Notes under the pieces: model-generated
Seen by the model: the letters and a program-made list of their open reading frames with translations, nothing else
The model's database searches: none
Told to the model about the DNA's origin: nothing
Shown here: piece by piece, positions 26,188-36,426 of the stretch
Layout: each line of letters starts with the position of its first letter
How positions within the stretch are numbered: the first letter of the stretch is position 1
DNA from: Pseudomonas sp. S35
Lineage (GTDB): Bacteria; Pseudomonadota; Gammaproteobacteria; Pseudomonadales; Pseudomonadaceae
Reading direction: 5' to 3'
DNA: 64,000 nt
NCBI RefSeq assembly: GCF_009866765.1
Contig: NZ_CP019431.1
Location: 6,158,001-6,222,000, forward strand
Program-made: the position numbers and the translations under genes

Positions 26188-26778
26188 ATGATGCTTGGAC
26201 TCAATGACGCCCTCATCTTCATCATCCAGACGTTGGGCAGCCTGTACCTGCTGATCGTGCTGATGCGTTTTATCCTGCAACTGGTGCGGGCGAATTTCTA
26301 CAACCCACTGTGCCAATTCGTGGTGAAGGCCACCCAGCCGCTGCTCAAGCCACTGCGCCGGGTGATCCCGAGCATGTTCGGCCTGGACATGTCGTCACTG
26401 GTACTGGCACTGCTGCTGCAGATCCTGCTGTTCGCGGTGGTATTGATGCTCAGGGGCTACCTGCCCTACACCGTGCTGCTGTTGCCGTGGGCATTGATCG
26501 GGATTTTCTCGCTGTTTTTGAAGATCATCTTCTGGTCGATGATCATCAGCGTGATCCTGTCCTGGGTCGCGCCGGGCAGCCGCAGCCCAGGCGCCGAGTT
26601 GGTCTACCAGATCACCGAGCCGGTGCTGGCACCGTTCCGTCGCCTGATCCCCAACCTGGGGGGCCTGGATATCTCGCCAATCTTCGCGTTTATTGCGATC
26701 CAACTGATCCAAGGCTGGGGGATCCCGTACCTGGCTGACTTCGCGAACATGCCCAAGGAACTGTTCGGGCTGATCTGA
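26188..26778 (+). CDS. YggT family inner-membrane protein
   Basis: A 196-residue protein with two tandem YggT repeats, each a membrane helix pair (LGSLYLLIVLMRFILQLVRA near residue 18 and IFWSMIISVILSWVAPGSRS near residue 115). Each is followed by a P-x-x-x-x-F-R or similar amphipathic segment. A GAAGGA ribosome site precedes ATG 26188, with a second ATG directly after. Function is unknown; YggT proteins have been tied to osmotic resistance and to membrane partitioning. It is the last gene of the yggS-proC-yggT group. Confidence 0.88.
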   Translation: MMLGLNDALIFIIQTLGSLYLLIVLMRFILQLVRANFYNPLCQFVVKATQPLLKPLRRVIPSMFGLDMSSLVLALLLQILLFAVVLMLRGYLPYTVLLLPWALIGIFSLFLKIIFWSMIISVILSWVAPGSRSPGAELVYQITEPVLAPFRRLIPNLGGLDISPIFAFIAIQLIQGWGIPYLADFANMPKELFGLI

Positions 26779-26796
26779 TTCAAGCCTGGCTTTCAG

Positions 26797-26825
26797 GCAA
26801 AGGCCGGATAACCTCCGGCCTTTGC
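26797..26825 (+). terminator. Hairpin terminator after yggT
   Basis: GCAAAGGCCGG, loop ATAACCT, CCGGCCTTTGC: a perfect 11-bp stem 19 bp after the yggT stop. The right arm ends in TTTGC rather than a long T-run. Confidence 0.7.
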
Positions 26826-26883
26826 TTGCCGCTAGGTGCAGCGGTCTTTAGACTTACGCCTCATTTAAACGAGAGCAGGGTCG

Positions 26884-28023
26884 ATGCCAGCTGCCTTCCC
26901 CCCCGATTCTGTTGGACTGGTCGTGCCCCAAGTGGCGCACTTCAGCGAGCCGCTGGCCCTGGCCTGTGGCCGTTCGCTGCCAGCCTATGACCTGATTTAT
27001 GAAACCTACGGCCAATTGAACGCCACGGCGAGCAACGCCGTGCTGATCTGCCACGCCTTGTCCGGTCATCACCACGCCGCCGGTTTCCACAGTGCCGACG
27101 AGCGCAAGCCCGGCTGGTGGGACAGTTGCATCGGCCCTGGCAAGCCCATCGACACCAACCGGTTCTTTGTGGTCAGCCTCAACAACCTCGGCGGTTGCAA
27201 CGGCTCCACCGGCCCCAGCAGCCTCAACCCGGAAACCGGCAAGCCGTTCGGCGCCGACTTCCCGGTACTCACCGTGGAAGACTGGGTGCACAGCCAGGCG
27301 CGTCTCGCCGACCTGCTGGGCATCGGCCAATGGGCGGCCGTGATCGGCGGCAGCCTGGGCGGTATGCAGGCGCTGCAGTGGACCATCACGTACCCTGACC
27401 GCGTGCGCCATTGCCTGGCCATCGCCTCGGCCCCCAAGTTATCGGCGCAGAACATCGCCTTCAACGAAGTGGCGCGCCAGGCGATCCTCACCGACCCCGA
27501 GTTCCACGGCGGTTCGTTCCAGGAAGCGGGCGTAATCCCCAAGCGCGGCTTGATGCTGGCGCGGATGGTCGGGCATATCACCTACCTGTCCGACGACTCC
27601 ATGGGCGAGAAATTCGGTCGTGGCCTCAAGAGCGAAAAGCTCAACTACGACTTCCACAGCGTCGAGTTCCAGGTGGAAAGCTACCTGCGGTATCAGGGCG
27701 AGGAGTTCTCCGGGCGTTTCGACGCCAACACCTACCTGCTGATGACCAAGGCCCTGGACTACTTCGACCCGGCGGCCAACCACAACGACGACCTGGCCAA
27801 AACCTTCGAAGGGGCCACGGCCAAATTCTGCGTGATGTCGTTCACCACCGACTGGCGCTTTTCGCCGGCCCGCTCCCGCGAACTGGTGGATGCGCTGATG
27901 GCTGCGCGCAAAGACGTCTGCTACCTGGAGATCGATGCTCCGCAAGGCCACGACGCCTTCCTGATTCCGATCCCGCGCTACTTGCAGGCTTTCAGCAACT
28001 ACATGAACCGCATAATTTTGTGA
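26884..28023 (+). CDS. metX: Homoserine O-acyltransferase MetX
   Basis: A 379-residue alpha/beta-hydrolase fold enzyme that acylates homoserine at the entry to methionine synthesis. The oxyanion region is [17 protein letters not shown]. The nucleophile Ser157 is in [14 protein letters not shown]. The late Asp and His lie in [17 protein letters not shown] and [10 protein letters not shown]. Pseudomonas MetX proteins have been reported to use succinyl-CoA (MetXS) although they resemble acetyltransferases, so the acyl donor is left open. It is followed 7 bp later by metW, the standard pair in pseudomonads. Confidence 0.94.
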   Translation: MPAAFPPDSVGLVVPQVAHFSEPLALACGRSLPAYDLIYETYGQLNATASNAVLICHALSGHHHAAGFHSADERKPGWWDSCIGPGKPIDTNRFFVVSLNNLGGCNGSTGPSSLNPETGKPFGADFPVLTVEDWVHSQARLADLLGIGQWAAVIGGSLGGMQALQWTITYPDRVRHCLAIASAPKLSAQNIAFNEVARQAILTDPEFHGGSFQEAGVIPKRGLMLARMVGHITYLSDDSMGEKFGRGLKSEKLNYDFHSVEFQVESYLRYQGEEFSGRFDANTYLLMTKALDYFDPAANHNDDLAKTFEGATAKFCVMSFTTDWRFSPARSRELVDALMAARKDVCYLEIDAPQGHDAFLIPIPRYLQAFSNYMNRIIL

Positions 28024-28030
28024 GAACGCC

Positions 28031-28651
28031 ATGAGAGCCGACCTGGACATCATCCAAGACTGGATCCCCGCCGGCAGCCGCGTGCTCGACCTGGGCTGCG
28101 GCGATGGCGAACTGCTGAGTTGGTTGCGCGACAACAAGCAAGTCACCGGCTATGGCCTGGAGAACGACCCGGACAACATCGCCCAGTGCGTGGCCAAGGG
28201 CATCAACGTGATCGAGCAGGACCTGGACAAGGGCCTGGGCAACTTTGCCAGCAACAGCTTCGACATCGTGGTGATGACCCAGGCCCTGCAAGCGGTGCAC
28301 TACCCGGACCGCATCCTCGACGAAATGCTGCGCGTGGGCCGCCAGTGCATCATCACCTTCCCCAATTTCGGACACTGGCGCTGCCGCTGGTACCTGGCTA
28401 CCAAGGGCCGGATGCCGGTCTCGGACTTCCTGCCGTACACCTGGTACAACACGCCGAATATCCACTTCTGCACCTTCGAAGACTTCGAAGCGCTGTGTGG
28501 CGAGCGTGAAGCCAAGGTGATCAACCGCCTTGCCGTCGATCAACAGCACCGCCACGGCTGGGCGAGTAAACTATGGCCCAACCTGTTGGGCGAAATCGGT
28601 ATTTACCGGGTCAGCAGTCCTGGCCTGACCGACCACAAAATTGCCGTCTAA
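28031..28651 (+). CDS. metW: Methionine biosynthesis protein MetW
   Basis: A 206-residue methyltransferase-fold protein. The SAM motif is SRVLDLGCGDGELLSWLRDN, and FDIVVMTQALQAVHYPDRIL follows. MetW is always next to metX in pseudomonads. It is thought to be needed for MetX activity, probably as a partner subunit rather than as a free methyltransferase. The genes are 7 bp apart, supporting coupled translation. Confidence 0.92.
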   Translation: MRADLDIIQDWIPAGSRVLDLGCGDGELLSWLRDNKQVTGYGLENDPDNIAQCVAKGINVIEQDLDKGLGNFASNSFDIVVMTQALQAVHYPDRILDEMLRVGRQCIITFPNFGHWRCRWYLATKGRMPVSDFLPYTWYNTPNIHFCTFEDFEALCGEREAKVINRLAVDQQHRHGWASKLWPNLLGEIGIYRVSSPGLTDHKIAV

Positions 28652-28672
28652 TCATTTTCAAGAGGGACGCTC

Positions 28673-29107
28673 ATGAGTCGCTTGGCTATTTTTCTACTGA
28701 CTGCGTGCCTGGGTGCCAACGCCTTGGCTGCGGACGCTATCGACAGTAAACGCCAGAAAGAATTTGGCGATATCACCGTGCACTACAACACCTTCACCTC
28801 CAGCTTCCTGCAGCCCGAAACGGCCCAGGCCGTTGGCGTGGTGCGCAGCAAGAACAAGGGTTTGATCAATGTGTCCGTGGTCAAGGGCGTGACCCCTGTG
28901 GCGGCCCAAGTGACCGGCACCATCAAGGACCTGAGCGGCAAGAGCGAGATCCTGACGTTCAAGCAGATCACCGAAAAAGGTGCGATCTATTACCTCGCGC
29001 CGTACAACGTGCCGCAGCAGGAAGTGCGCGTGTTCACTATCAACGTTGAAACCGGCGGCAAGGCCCATGGCTTCCAATTCAACCAGGAACTGTTTCCGGC
29101 GGAATGA
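28673..29107 (+). CDS. DUF4426 domain-containing exported protein
   Basis: A 144-residue protein with a clean signal peptide ([18 protein letters not shown]) and a single periplasmic domain that I recognise as DUF4426. The stretches [20 protein letters not shown] and [19 protein letters not shown] are typical. Function is unknown. It is 21 bp after metW and overlaps rdgB by 4 bp, so it belongs to the metXW-rdgB-hemW transcription unit, an order kept in P. aeruginosa. Confidence 0.85.
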   Translation: MSRLAIFLLTACLGANALAADAIDSKRQKEFGDITVHYNTFTSSFLQPETAQAVGVVRSKNKGLINVSVVKGVTPVAAQVTGTIKDLSGKSEILTFKQITEKGAIYYLAPYNVPQQEVRVFTINVETGGKAHGFQFNQELFPAE

Positions 29108-29700
29108 TGAACCTTACTCAACTCGTACTGGCCAGCCATAACGCCGGCAAACTCAAAGAACTCCAGGCCATGCTCGGCGAATCCGTGCAACTGCGCTCGA
29201 TCGGCGAGTTCAGCCAGGTGGAGCCGGAAGAGACCGGCCTGTCATTCGTCGAGAACGCCATCCTCAAGGCCCGCAATGCCTCACGCATTTGCGGCCTGCC
29301 GGCGCTGGCGGATGATTCGGGCCTCGCGGTGGATATCCTCGGCGGCGCCCCCGGTATTTATTCGGCGCGTTATGCCGACGGCAAAGGCGACGCAGCCAAC
29401 AACGCCAAGCTGCTGGACGCGCTCAAGGACGTGCCGGACGCGATGCGCGGCGCGCAGTTCGTCTGCGTGCTGGCCCTGGTGCGGCACGCCGACGACCCGT
29501 TGCCGATCCTTTGCGAAGGCCTGTGGCACGGGCGCATCCTGCATGCGGCCAGCGGTGAGCAGGGTTTTGGCTATGACCCTCTGTTCTGGGTGCCGGAGCG
29601 TAATGTCTCCAGCGCCGAGCTGAGCCCGGCCGACAAGAACCAGATCAGCCACCGCGCCCGCGCAATGGATTTGCTACGCCAACGCCTGAGCCTGAAATGA
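29104..29700 (+). CDS. rdgB: dITP/XTP pyrophosphatase RdgB
   Basis: A 198-residue Ham1-type nucleotidase that removes non-canonical purine nucleotides (ITP, dITP, XTP) and so protects DNA. Motifs: [18 protein letters not shown] at the start, then [14 protein letters not shown] and [20 protein letters not shown]. The end has [13 protein letters not shown] and [10 protein letters not shown]. Two adjacent ATG codons (29104, 29107) are possible starts; both overlap the previous stop. Its 3' end overlaps the hemW start by 4 bp. Confidence 0.95.
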   Translation: MMNLTQLVLASHNAGKLKELQAMLGESVQLRSIGEFSQVEPEETGLSFVENAILKARNASRICGLPALADDSGLAVDILGGAPGIYSARYADGKGDAANNAKLLDALKDVPDAMRGAQFVCVLALVRHADDPLPILCEGLWHGRILHAASGEQGFGYDPLFWVPERNVSSAELSPADKNQISHRARAMDLLRQRLSLK

Positions 29701-30899
29701 CCCACGACACCCCGGCGCTGCCGCTGATCCACGGCGGCGCGCAAACAACTCGGGGGGCCTTGCCGGTACTGCCGCCCCTGGCGCTGTATATCCACATCCC
29801 GTGGTGCGTGCGCAAATGCCCTTACTGCGACTTCAACTCCCACGCCGCAAGCAAAGTGCTGCCGGAAGAAGAGTACGTGGACGCACTGTTGGCCGACCTC
29901 GATCAGGACCTGCACGCCGTTTACGGCCGGGAACTGAGTTCGATCTTCTTCGGTGGCGGTACGCCGAGCCTGTTCAGTGCAGCCGCGCTAGGGCGCCTGC
30001 TCAAAGGCGTGCAGGCGCGCATCCCGTTTGCCGGCGATATCGAGATCACCCTGGAAGCCAACCCCGGCACGTTCGAACAAGAGAAGTTCGTGGCGTATCG
30101 CAAGCTGGGGATCAACCGCCTGTCCATCGGCATACAGAGCTTCCAGCAGGAAAAACTCCAGGCCCTGGGCCGTATCCACAATGGCGACGAAGCGGTACGC
30201 GCTGCCGGCATGGCGCGCCAGGCCGGGTTCGATAACTTCAACCTGGACCTGATGCACGGCTTGCCCGATCAGTCCCTGGACGACGCCCTCGGCGACCTGC
30301 GCCAGGCCATCGCGCTCAAACCCACGCATTTATCCTGGTACCAACTGACCCTGGAACCCAACACGGTGTTCTGGAACCAGCCGCCCGCGCTGCCGGAAGA
30401 CGACACCCTGTGGGACATCCAGGAAGCCGGTCAGGCGCTGCTGGCCGAGCACGGTTACGCACAATATGAAGTGTCGGCCTACGCCCAACCGGGCCGCCCG
30501 GCGCGACATAACCTGAATTACTGGAGCTTCGGCGACTTTATTGGCATCGGCGCCGGCGCCCACGGCAAGCTCAGCCACCCGGACGGCCGTATCGTGCGCA
30601 CCTGGAAAACCCGTGCACCGAAGGACTACCTCAACCCCGCCAAGAGCTTCCAGGCCGGGGCGAAGGAACTGACCAACGACGAGTTGCCCTTCGAATTCCT
30701 GATGAACGCCCTGCGCCTTACCGATGGCGTCGATGCCAAGCTTTACGCCGAACGTACCGGCCTGGACCTGGCGAGCCTCGATGAGGCGCGGCGCGAGGCA
30801 GAACAAAGTGGCTTAATGCAGGTCGAACCGTCACGCCTGGCGGCGACCGACCGCGGGCAACTCTTTCTCAATGACCTGTTGCAGAAGTTTTTGAGCTGA
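29697..30899 (+). CDS. hemW: Radical SAM protein HemW (heme chaperone)
   Basis: A 400-residue radical SAM protein with the [4Fe-4S] cysteines 37, 41 and 44 ([15 protein letters not shown]). The SAM-binding GGGTPSLF follows, then [20 protein letters not shown] and the HemW C-terminal domain. Often annotated as oxygen-independent coproporphyrinogen oxidase, but it lacks the extra N-terminal region of true HemN. HemW proteins bind heme and deliver it to membrane proteins. A short N-terminal extension of about 25 residues precedes the core. It overlaps rdgB. Confidence 0.92.
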   Translation: MTHDTPALPLIHGGAQTTRGALPVLPPLALYIHIPWCVRKCPYCDFNSHAASKVLPEEEYVDALLADLDQDLHAVYGRELSSIFFGGGTPSLFSAAALGRLLKGVQARIPFAGDIEITLEANPGTFEQEKFVAYRKLGINRLSIGIQSFQQEKLQALGRIHNGDEAVRAAGMARQAGFDNFNLDLMHGLPDQSLDDALGDLRQAIALKPTHLSWYQLTLEPNTVFWNQPPALPEDDTLWDIQEAGQALLAEHGYAQYEVSAYAQPGRPARHNLNYWSFGDFIGIGAGAHGKLSHPDGRIVRTWKTRAPKDYLNPAKSFQAGAKELTNDELPFEFLMNALRLTDGVDAKLYAERTGLDLASLDEARREAEQSGLMQVEPSRLAATDRGQLFLNDLLQKFLS

Positions 30900-30916
30900 C
30901 GCTCTAAGGAAGTCAC

Positions 30917-31240
30917 ATGGATTTGGTACTCGACCTGCTCGCCACCGTATCCCGCTGGAGCCGCAGCAACCTGTCGGAAATCTCCCTGGCCCTCGTGGGC
31001 TGTTTGCTGGTGCTGTTCGGCGCCGACATCAAGGGCTGGGTCGAAGCGCGCCTGGGCAGCGTCGCTGGCGCGTTGCGCGTACCACTGATGGCATTGGTGT
31101 GCATGTTCGGCAGCGGCGCCGCGCTGATCTACGCCACGCCGTGGATTGTGCGGGGGTTGAGCCAGTTCAATAACTACAGCCTGGCGCCGGTGTTGGTGGT
31201 GGTGCTGGTGTTGATTGGCGTCGTCGCGGACCGCCGCTGA
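30917..31240 (+). CDS. DUF3392 family membrane protein
   Basis: A 107-residue protein with three hydrophobic helices (ISLALVGCLLVLFGADIKGW, VPLMALVCMFGSGAALIYAT and APVLVVVLVLIGVVAD) that I recognise as DUF3392. Function is unknown. It follows hemW by 17 bp with an AAGGAA ribosome site and is the last gene of this rightward unit. Confidence 0.82.
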   Translation: MDLVLDLLATVSRWSRSNLSEISLALVGCLLVLFGADIKGWVEARLGSVAGALRVPLMALVCMFGSGAALIYATPWIVRGLSQFNNYSLAPVLVVVLVLIGVVADRR

Positions 31241-31263
31241 CCTCAAATCCAACACAAAACAAC

Positions 31264-31296
31264 TGTGGGAGGGGGCAAGCCCCCTCCCACATTTTT
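31264..31296. terminator. REP palindrome with U-tract acting as terminator
   Basis: TGTGGGAGGGGGC, AA, then its exact reverse complement, followed by TTTTT. It lies between the convergent DUF3392 and trmB genes. The stem and T-run make it a plausible rho-independent terminator. Confidence 0.75.
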
Positions 31297-31321
31297 GACC
31301 GCATTCCAGGTTACTGGGGTG

Positions 31322-32050
31322 TCAGTCGACTTTCTCGAACTTCAAATCCCACACCCCATGCCCCAACCGCTCACCGCGACGTTCGAACTTGGTGATCGGC
31401 CGCTCAGCCGGGCGTGGCACGCATTTGCCGTCTTGCGCCAGGTTGCGGTAGCCAGGGGCAACATCCATCACTTCCAGCATGTACTCGGCATACGGTTCCC
31501 AATCGGTAGCCATGTGCAGGATGCCGCCGACTTTCAGCTTGCTGCGTACCAGTTCTGCAAAGGAAGCCTGGACGATGCGGCGCTTGTGATGACGGGATTT
31601 GTGCCACGGGTCCGGGAAGAACAGCATCAGGCGGTCGAGGCTGTTGTCGGCGATGCAGCGGTTGAGCACTTCAATCGCGTCGCAGTCGTAGACCCGCAAG
31701 TTGCTCAGGCCTTGGGTCAGCACGCCGTTAAGCAGTGCGCCGACACCTGGGCGGTGCACTTCCACACCGATGAAGTCCTGGTCCGGCGCGGCGGCGGCCA
31801 TTTCCAGCAGGGAGTGGCCCATGCCGAAACCGATCTCCAGGGAGCGCGGAGCCGAACGGCCGAACACTTGGTCGTAATCCACCGGCGCGTCGGCCAGGGG
31901 CAATACGAACAGCGGCGTGCCTTGCTCCAGGCCCTTTTGCTGGCCTTCGGTCATGCGGCCGGCGCGCATCACAAAACTCTTGATGCGGCGGTGCTTGGAC
32001 TCGTCGCCTGCTTCTTCCACGGTGTTCGGCGTTTCGTTTGATTCAGTCAT
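31322..32050 (-). CDS. trmB: tRNA (guanine-N7)-methyltransferase TrmB
   Basis: A 242-residue enzyme forming m7G46 in the tRNA variable loop. The SAM motif is [20 protein letters not shown]. The family signature [20 protein letters not shown] is complete, and the C-terminus has the T-x-x-E-like [20 protein letters not shown] 32050 is used; the frame is open one codon further to a TTG. It is 9 bp after thiG in a thiS-thiG-trmB unit. Confidence 0.95.
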   Translation of the reverse strand: MTESNETPNTVEEAGDESKHRRIKSFVMRAGRMTEGQQKGLEQGTPLFVLPLADAPVDYDQVFGRSAPRSLEIGFGMGHSLLEMAAAAPDQDFIGVEVHRPGVGALLNGVLTQGLSNLRVYDCDAIEVLNRCIADNSLDRLMLFFPDPWHKSRHHKRRIVQASFAELVRSKLKVGGILHMATDWEPYAEYMLEVMDVAPGYRNLAQDGKCVPRPAERPITKFERRGERLGHGVWDLKFEKVD

Positions 32051-32059
32051 CAATGGCTC

Positions 32060-32854
32060 TTACTTGATCAGACCATCCAGCGGCGAAGAGGCGCTGGCGT
32101 AGAGTTTTTTCGGCATGCGCCCGGCGAGGTAAGCCAGGCGGCCTGCGACAATGGCGTGTTGCATGGCTTCGGCCATCATGATTGGCTGCTGGGCATGGGC
32201 GATGGCCGAGTTCATCAGCACCGCGTCGCAGCCCAGTTCCATGGCGATGGTGGCGTCGGAGGCGGTGCCTACGCCGGCATCCACCAGCACCGGGATCTTG
32301 GCTTCTTCAAGGATGATCTGCAGGTTATACGGATTGCAGATACCCAGGCCGGAACCGATCAGGCCGGCCAGCGGCATCACTGCGATGCAGCCGATCTCCG
32401 CCAATTGACGGGCGATGATCGGGTCATCACTGGTGTAGACCATCACGTCGAAGCCTTCCTTGACCAGCGTTTCGGCGGCCTTGAGGGTTTCGATTACATT
32501 GGGAAACAGGGTTTTCTGGTCGGCCAGCACTTCCAGCTTCACCAGGTTGTGGCCGTCGAGCAGCTCACGGGCCAGGCGGCATGTGCGCACGGCTTCGATG
32601 GCGTCGTAGCAACCGGCGGTGTTCGGCAAAAAGGTGTAGCGATCCGGCGACAGCACTTCGAGCAGGTTCGGCTCGCCCTCGATCTGGCCGAGGTTGGTGC
32701 GGCGCACGGCGAAGGTCACGATCTCGGCACCCGAGGCTTCGATGGCCAGGCGGGTTTCTTCCATGTCGCGGTATTTGCCGGTGCCGACCAGCAGGCGGGA
32801 CTGGTAGGTACGACCGGCCAGGACGAAGGGCTTGTCGCTACGAACGATGCTCAT
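32060..32854 (-). CDS. thiG: Thiazole synthase ThiG
   Basis: A 264-residue TIM-barrel enzyme that builds the thiazole phosphate of thiamine from deoxyxylulose phosphate, dehydroglycine and ThiS-thiocarboxylate. Markers: [20 protein letters not shown], the substrate-imine Lys in [14 protein letters not shown], and the phosphate site [20 protein letters not shown]. It lies 48 bp after thiS. Length is normal. Confidence 0.96.
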   Translation of the reverse strand: MSIVRSDKPFVLAGRTYQSRLLVGTGKYRDMEETRLAIEASGAEIVTFAVRRTNLGQIEGEPNLLEVLSPDRYTFLPNTAGCYDAIEAVRTCRLARELLDGHNLVKLEVLADQKTLFPNVIETLKAAETLVKEGFDVMVYTSDDPIIARQLAEIGCIAVMPLAGLIGSGLGICNPYNLQIILEEAKIPVLVDAGVGTASDATIAMELGCDAVLMNSAIAHAQQPIMMAEAMQHAIVAGRLAYLAGRMPKKLYASASSPLDGLIK

Positions 32855-32902
32855 GGGAAATCCTCGAAATGGGGTGAGGTTCTGCAGAATTCGGGCAGGC
32901 GA

Positions 32903-33103
32903 CTAGCCGCCGCCGATGGCGTGGACCACTTCGACCTGATCACCTTCGGTCAGCGCAGTCTCGGTGTGCAGGCTACGCGGGACGATATCCAGGTTGAGCT
33001 CCACTGCGACGCGACGCCCGGTCAAGTCCAGGCGGGTCAGCAGGGCCGCAACGGTTTCACCGTCGGGCAGTTCAAAGGATTCGCCGTTCAACAGAATGCG
33101 CAT
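32903..33103 (-). CDS. thiS: Sulfur carrier protein ThiS
   Basis: A 66-residue ubiquitin-fold protein ending in the essential Gly-Gly (VEVVHAIGGG), which is adenylated and thiocarboxylated to donate sulfur to ThiG. The start MRILLNGESFELPDGETVAA at ATG 33103 is the conserved one; the open frame extends five codons upstream. Confidence 0.93.
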   Translation of the reverse strand: MRILLNGESFELPDGETVAALLTRLDLTGRRVAVELNLDIVPRSLHTETALTEGDQVEVVHAIGGG

Positions 33104-33174
33104 GCCGCGGGCCGCCATTGTTTTTAGGGGCCAGCATTCTAGCTTGATTGGTGTTGCCGGCCCAAGTCCCTTGG

Positions 33175-33552
33175 TCAGACGACCTGCAGGCGCCAGGCAA
33201 ACAGGCCGAGGAAGAACCAGCCGAGCAGGAACGCCAAGCCGCCGAACGGTGTGATGATGCCAAGTTTGCTGATACCGGTCATGGTCAGCACATACAGGCT
33301 GCCGGAGAACAACAGGATACCGACGACAAACGAGATGCCGGCCCAGGTCACCAGGCGGCCGGGAAGATGGGCCGCCAGCAAGGCCACGCCGAACAGCGCC
33401 AGGGTGTGCACCAATTGGTAGGTCACGCCGGTGTGGAAAATTGCCAGGTATTCGGCGCTCAGGCGGTTTTTCAGGCCATGGGCGGCGAAGGCGCCGAGGG
33501 CGACACCGGTGAAGCCGAAAAACGCGGCCAGCATCAGAAAGCTACGCAGCAT
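33175..33552 (-). CDS. DUF423 family membrane protein
   Basis: A 125-residue protein with four membrane helices. The conserved DUF423 N-terminus AFFGFTGVALGAFAAHGLK and the middle FHTGVTYQLVHTLALFGVAL are clear. Function unknown. It is upstream of thiS on the same strand (71 bp) and divergent from mtgA, with 74 bp between the starts. Confidence 0.88.
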   Translation of the reverse strand: MLRSFLMLAAFFGFTGVALGAFAAHGLKNRLSAEYLAIFHTGVTYQLVHTLALFGVALLAAHLPGRLVTWAGISFVVGILLFSGSLYVLTMTGISKLGIITPFGGLAFLLGWFFLGLFAWRLQVV

Positions 33553-33626
33553 GGGGAACTCCAGTCAGACTCATCGGGCAGGGTCTGTATAATGGCCCGC
33601 TCAACGGGTTCGGCCAAGCCATCTCT

Positions 33627-34349
33627 ATGCTGCGTCTCCTCTTCAGTCGTGTTCTCAAAATCGTCAAATGGTTTGCCATCGGCAGTGTGCTGCTGGTGCT
33701 GCTGTTGCGTGTCGTCCCGCCGCCGTTCACTGCGCTGATGGTGGAGCGCAAGATCGAATCCTGGTTCGACGGCGAACCCATTGACCTGCAACGCACCTGG
33801 GTGCCGTGGGACGAGATCTCCAACGACCTCAAAGTGGCGGTGATGGCCGGTGAAGACCAGCGCTTCCCGCAGCATTGGGGCTTTGATTTTGGCGCGATCC
33901 AGGCGGCGATCCTGCACAACGAACGCGGTGGTTCGATTCGCGGTGCCAGTACGTTGAGCCAACAAGTGTCGAAAAACCTGTTCCTGTGGGCCGGCCGCAG
34001 CTACCTGCGCAAGGGCCTGGAGGCGTGGTTTACCGGTTTGATCGAGATACTCTGGCCCAAGCAGCGAATTCTTGAGGTGTACCTCAACAGCGTGGAATGG
34101 GATGAAGGCGTGTTTGGCGCGGAGGCTGCGGCGCGGCATCACTTTGGGGTGAGTGCCAAGGGGCTTTCGCGGCAACAGGCCAGTTATCTGGCGGCGGTGT
34201 TGCCCAACCCACGAGTGTGGAGTGCGAGCCATCCGACCGCGTATGTGGCAAGGCGCGCGGCGTGGATTCGGCAGCAGATGAATCAGTTGGGTGGGGATGG
34301 TTATCTTGTGGAACTGAATAACTCCCGCAAAGCGCCCTGGTCTGACTGA
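33627..34349 (+). CDS. mtgA: Monofunctional peptidoglycan glycosyltransferase MtgA
   Basis: A 240-residue GT51 enzyme that polymerises lipid II without a transpeptidase domain. It has one N-terminal membrane anchor (VLKIVKWFAIGSVLLVLLLR). The catalytic motif is VMAGEDQRFPQHWGFDFGAI (Glu), followed by GASTLSQQVSKNLFLWAGRS and RILEVYLNSVEWDEGVFGAE. Length matches the family. Convergent with rpoH across a REP palindrome. Confidence 0.95.
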   Translation: MLRLLFSRVLKIVKWFAIGSVLLVLLLRVVPPPFTALMVERKIESWFDGEPIDLQRTWVPWDEISNDLKVAVMAGEDQRFPQHWGFDFGAIQAAILHNERGGSIRGASTLSQQVSKNLFLWAGRSYLRKGLEAWFTGLIEILWPKQRILEVYLNSVEWDEGVFGAEAAARHHFGVSAKGLSRQQASYLAAVLPNPRVWSASHPTAYVARRAAWIRQQMNQLGGDGYLVELNNSRKAPWSD

Positions 34350-34362
34350 CACTACACAAAAC

Positions 34363-34396
34363 AAATGTGGGAGGGGGCTTGCCCCCTCCCACATTT
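34363..34396. terminator. REP palindrome between mtgA and rpoH
   Basis: AAATGTGGGAGGGGGC, TT and the exact reverse complement (16-bp arms). It separates two convergent genes and, with TTT on the right and AAA on the left, can terminate both. Confidence 0.7.
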
Positions 34397-34419
34397 TTGA
34401 CCCGGTGTTGCCAGCCGGA

Positions 34420-35274
34420 TCAGGCCGCGATCGACAACTTCAGCTTGTTCATCGCGCTTTTCTCAAGCTGACGAATCCGCTCGGCCGACACGTTGTACTT
34501 CTGTGCCAGGTCATGCAGCGTGGCTTTTTCTTCCGCCAGCCAGCGCTGGTAGAGGATGTCACGGCTGCGGTCGTCCAGCACTTCCAGCGCTTCGTGCAGG
34601 TTGTGGTTGGAGTTGTCACTCCAGTCGGCGTCTTCCAGTTGACGCGCCGGGTCGTACCGGTGGTCTTCCAGGTAGTTGGCCGGCGATTGGAAGGCGCTGT
34701 CGTCATCTGCCTCAGCAGCCGGGTCGAAGGCCATGTCATGGCCAGTCAGGCGGCTTTCCATCTCGCGCACTTCGCGGGGCTCCACGCCGAGGCTTTCGGC
34801 CACGCGGTGGACTTCCTCGTTGTTCAGCCACGCCAGGCGTTTCTTCTGGCTGCGCAGGTTGAAGAACAGTTTGCGCTGGGCCTTGGTGGTCGCGACTTTC
34901 ACGATGCGCCAGTTGCGCAGGATGAACTCGTGAATCTCCGCCTTGATCCAGTGCACGGCAAACGACACCAGGCGCACGCCCATTTCAGGGTTGAAGCGCT
35001 TTACAGCCTTCATCAGGCCAACGTTGCCTTCCTGGATCAGATCAGCCTGGGCCAGGCCGTAGCCACTGTAGCTACGGGCGATATGTACGACAAAACGCAG
35101 GTGGGCGAGCACCATCTGCCGAGCCGCCCCCAAATCCTGCTCATAGTAGAGACTCTCGGCCAGTTCACGCTCCTGCTCGGGCGTCAGCAATGGAATGCTG
35201 TTGACCGTGTGCACATAGGCTTCCAGGTTCGCACCCGGGACCAGAGCATAAGCAGGTTGCAAAGAAGTGGTCAT
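34420..35274 (-). CDS. rpoH: Heat-shock sigma factor RpoH (sigma-32)
   Basis: A 284-residue sigma-70 family protein. Region 2 includes [20 protein letters not shown] and [20 protein letters not shown]. The sigma-32-specific RpoH box is [15 protein letters not shown]. Region 4 has the [26 protein letters not shown] 35274 gives the conserved N-terminus [14 protein letters not shown]. It directs transcription of chaperone and protease genes. RpoH mRNAs are often regulated by 5' secondary structure; I did not find a clear thermosensor by eye. Downstream of ftsYEX in the classical order. Confidence 0.97.
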   Translation of the reverse strand: MTTSLQPAYALVPGANLEAYVHTVNSIPLLTPEQERELAESLYYEQDLGAARQMVLAHLRFVVHIARSYSGYGLAQADLIQEGNVGLMKAVKRFNPEMGVRLVSFAVHWIKAEIHEFILRNWRIVKVATTKAQRKLFFNLRSQKKRLAWLNNEEVHRVAESLGVEPREVREMESRLTGHDMAFDPAAEADDDSAFQSPANYLEDHRYDPARQLEDADWSDNSNHNLHEALEVLDDRSRDILYQRWLAEEKATLHDLAQKYNVSAERIRQLEKSAMNKLKLSIAA

Positions 35275-35403
35275 ACGAAAAAACCTCCGACTCACATAAC
35301 TCGTGCAGTTCAGCACTGCGAAAATTGACCGGGAACCACAGGACAAGTTCCCTAAACCACTGATACGGTCAATACAAACGAAACCACATTAATCTGACAT
35401 TAA

Positions 35404-36426
35404 CTACTTTGGTGCCAGCTCACGTAAATGCCGTGCGACCGCAATCCAGGCACCGATATACCCCAACAAGACCGCGCCAAGCAAGAGACTCAGACCATCG
35501 GCGACCGGCACGCCAGCCAGGGAGAAATCGCTGCCATACAACCCGGCAAGCCCGATGACCGCGTCGTTCAGCCAATCCAGGCCAAACGCCAGCACGCCCC
35601 AGGACAAAATCCCCGCACCCAAGCCATAAAGCGCGCCCATGTACAGAAAAGGCCGACGCACATAGCTGTCCGTGCCGCCGACCAGTTTAATCACTTCTAT
35701 CTCGGTGCGACGGTTTTCAATATGAAGACGAATGGTATTACCTATCACCAAAAGTAATGCAGACACCAACAGCACCGTCAGGCCGAACACAAAGCGGTCG
35801 CCCAGCTTGAGGATGGCGGCCAAGCGCTCAACCCAGACTAGATCAAGTTGCGCCTGCTGCACCTTGGGCATCTCTGCGAGTTTTTGTCGCAGGGCCTCAA
35901 GCGCGGCCTTGTCGACTTCGTTCGGCGTCACCAGCACCACGCCTGGCAACGGGTTCTGCGGCAGCTCCTTGAGCGCCTCGCCCAGGCCGGACTGTTGCTG
36001 GAACTCCTCAAGCGCCTGATCGCGGCTGACGTACTCCGCATCCGCCACGCCAGGGATGTTCTTGATGTCGTCACGCAGCGCTTCGCCTTCTTGGGTGCTG
36101 GCATCCAGGTTCAGGTACAGCGAGATCTGCGCCGCGCGCTGCCAGGAACCGCCAAGGCGTTCCACATTATTAAGCAGCAGCGACAAACCCATCGGCAGGC
36201 TCAAGGCCACGGCCATCACCAGGCAGGTGAAAAAGCTGCCGATTGGCTGTTTGCCCAAGCGGCGCAGGCTGTCCAGCAGGCTGGCGCGATGACTTTCGAT
36301 CCAGGCGCGCAGCAAGGTGCTGAAGTCGGGGCCGTCGTCATCGTCGTGTTTTTTCTTTTTCGGTTGCGGGTCGGCCGGTTTCGGCGCCACGCGTTCAGAA
36401 ACTTTAGGGCTGCGTGTGGCACTCAT
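35404..36426 (-). CDS. ftsX: Cell division protein FtsX
   Basis: A 340-residue inner-membrane permease-like protein with an N-terminal cytoplasmic tail rich in Lys/Asp (PKKKKHDDDDG). It has four membrane helices (first at VMAVALSLPMGLSLLL) and a periplasmic loop between the first two that in relatives activates the amidase-regulator EnvC. With FtsE it couples division to septal peptidoglycan hydrolysis. It overlaps the ftsE stop by 4 bp (ATGA). Confidence 0.94.
   Translation of the reverse strand: MSATRSPKVSERVAPKPADPQPKKKKHDDDDGPDFSTLLRAWIESHRASLLDSLRRLGKQPIGSFFTCLVMAVALSLPMGLSLLLNNVERLGGSWQRAAQISLYLNLDASTQEGEALRDDIKNIPGVADAEYVSRDQALEEFQQQSGLGEALKELPQNPLPGVVLVTPNEVDKAALEALRQKLAEMPKVQQAQLDLVWVERLAAILKLGDRFVFGLTVLLVSALLLVIGNTIRLHIENRRTEIEVIKLVGGTDSYVRRPFLYMGALYGLGAGILSWGVLAFGLDWLNDAVIGLAGLYGSDFSLAGVPVADGLSLLLGAVLLGYIGAWIAVARHLRELAPK

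Noticed and set aside
29697..30899. hemW as oxygen-independent coproporphyrinogen III oxidase (hemN)
   Set aside because: The protein is shorter and has the HemW-type cysteine context beside rdgB; it lacks the additional N-terminal segment of true HemN.
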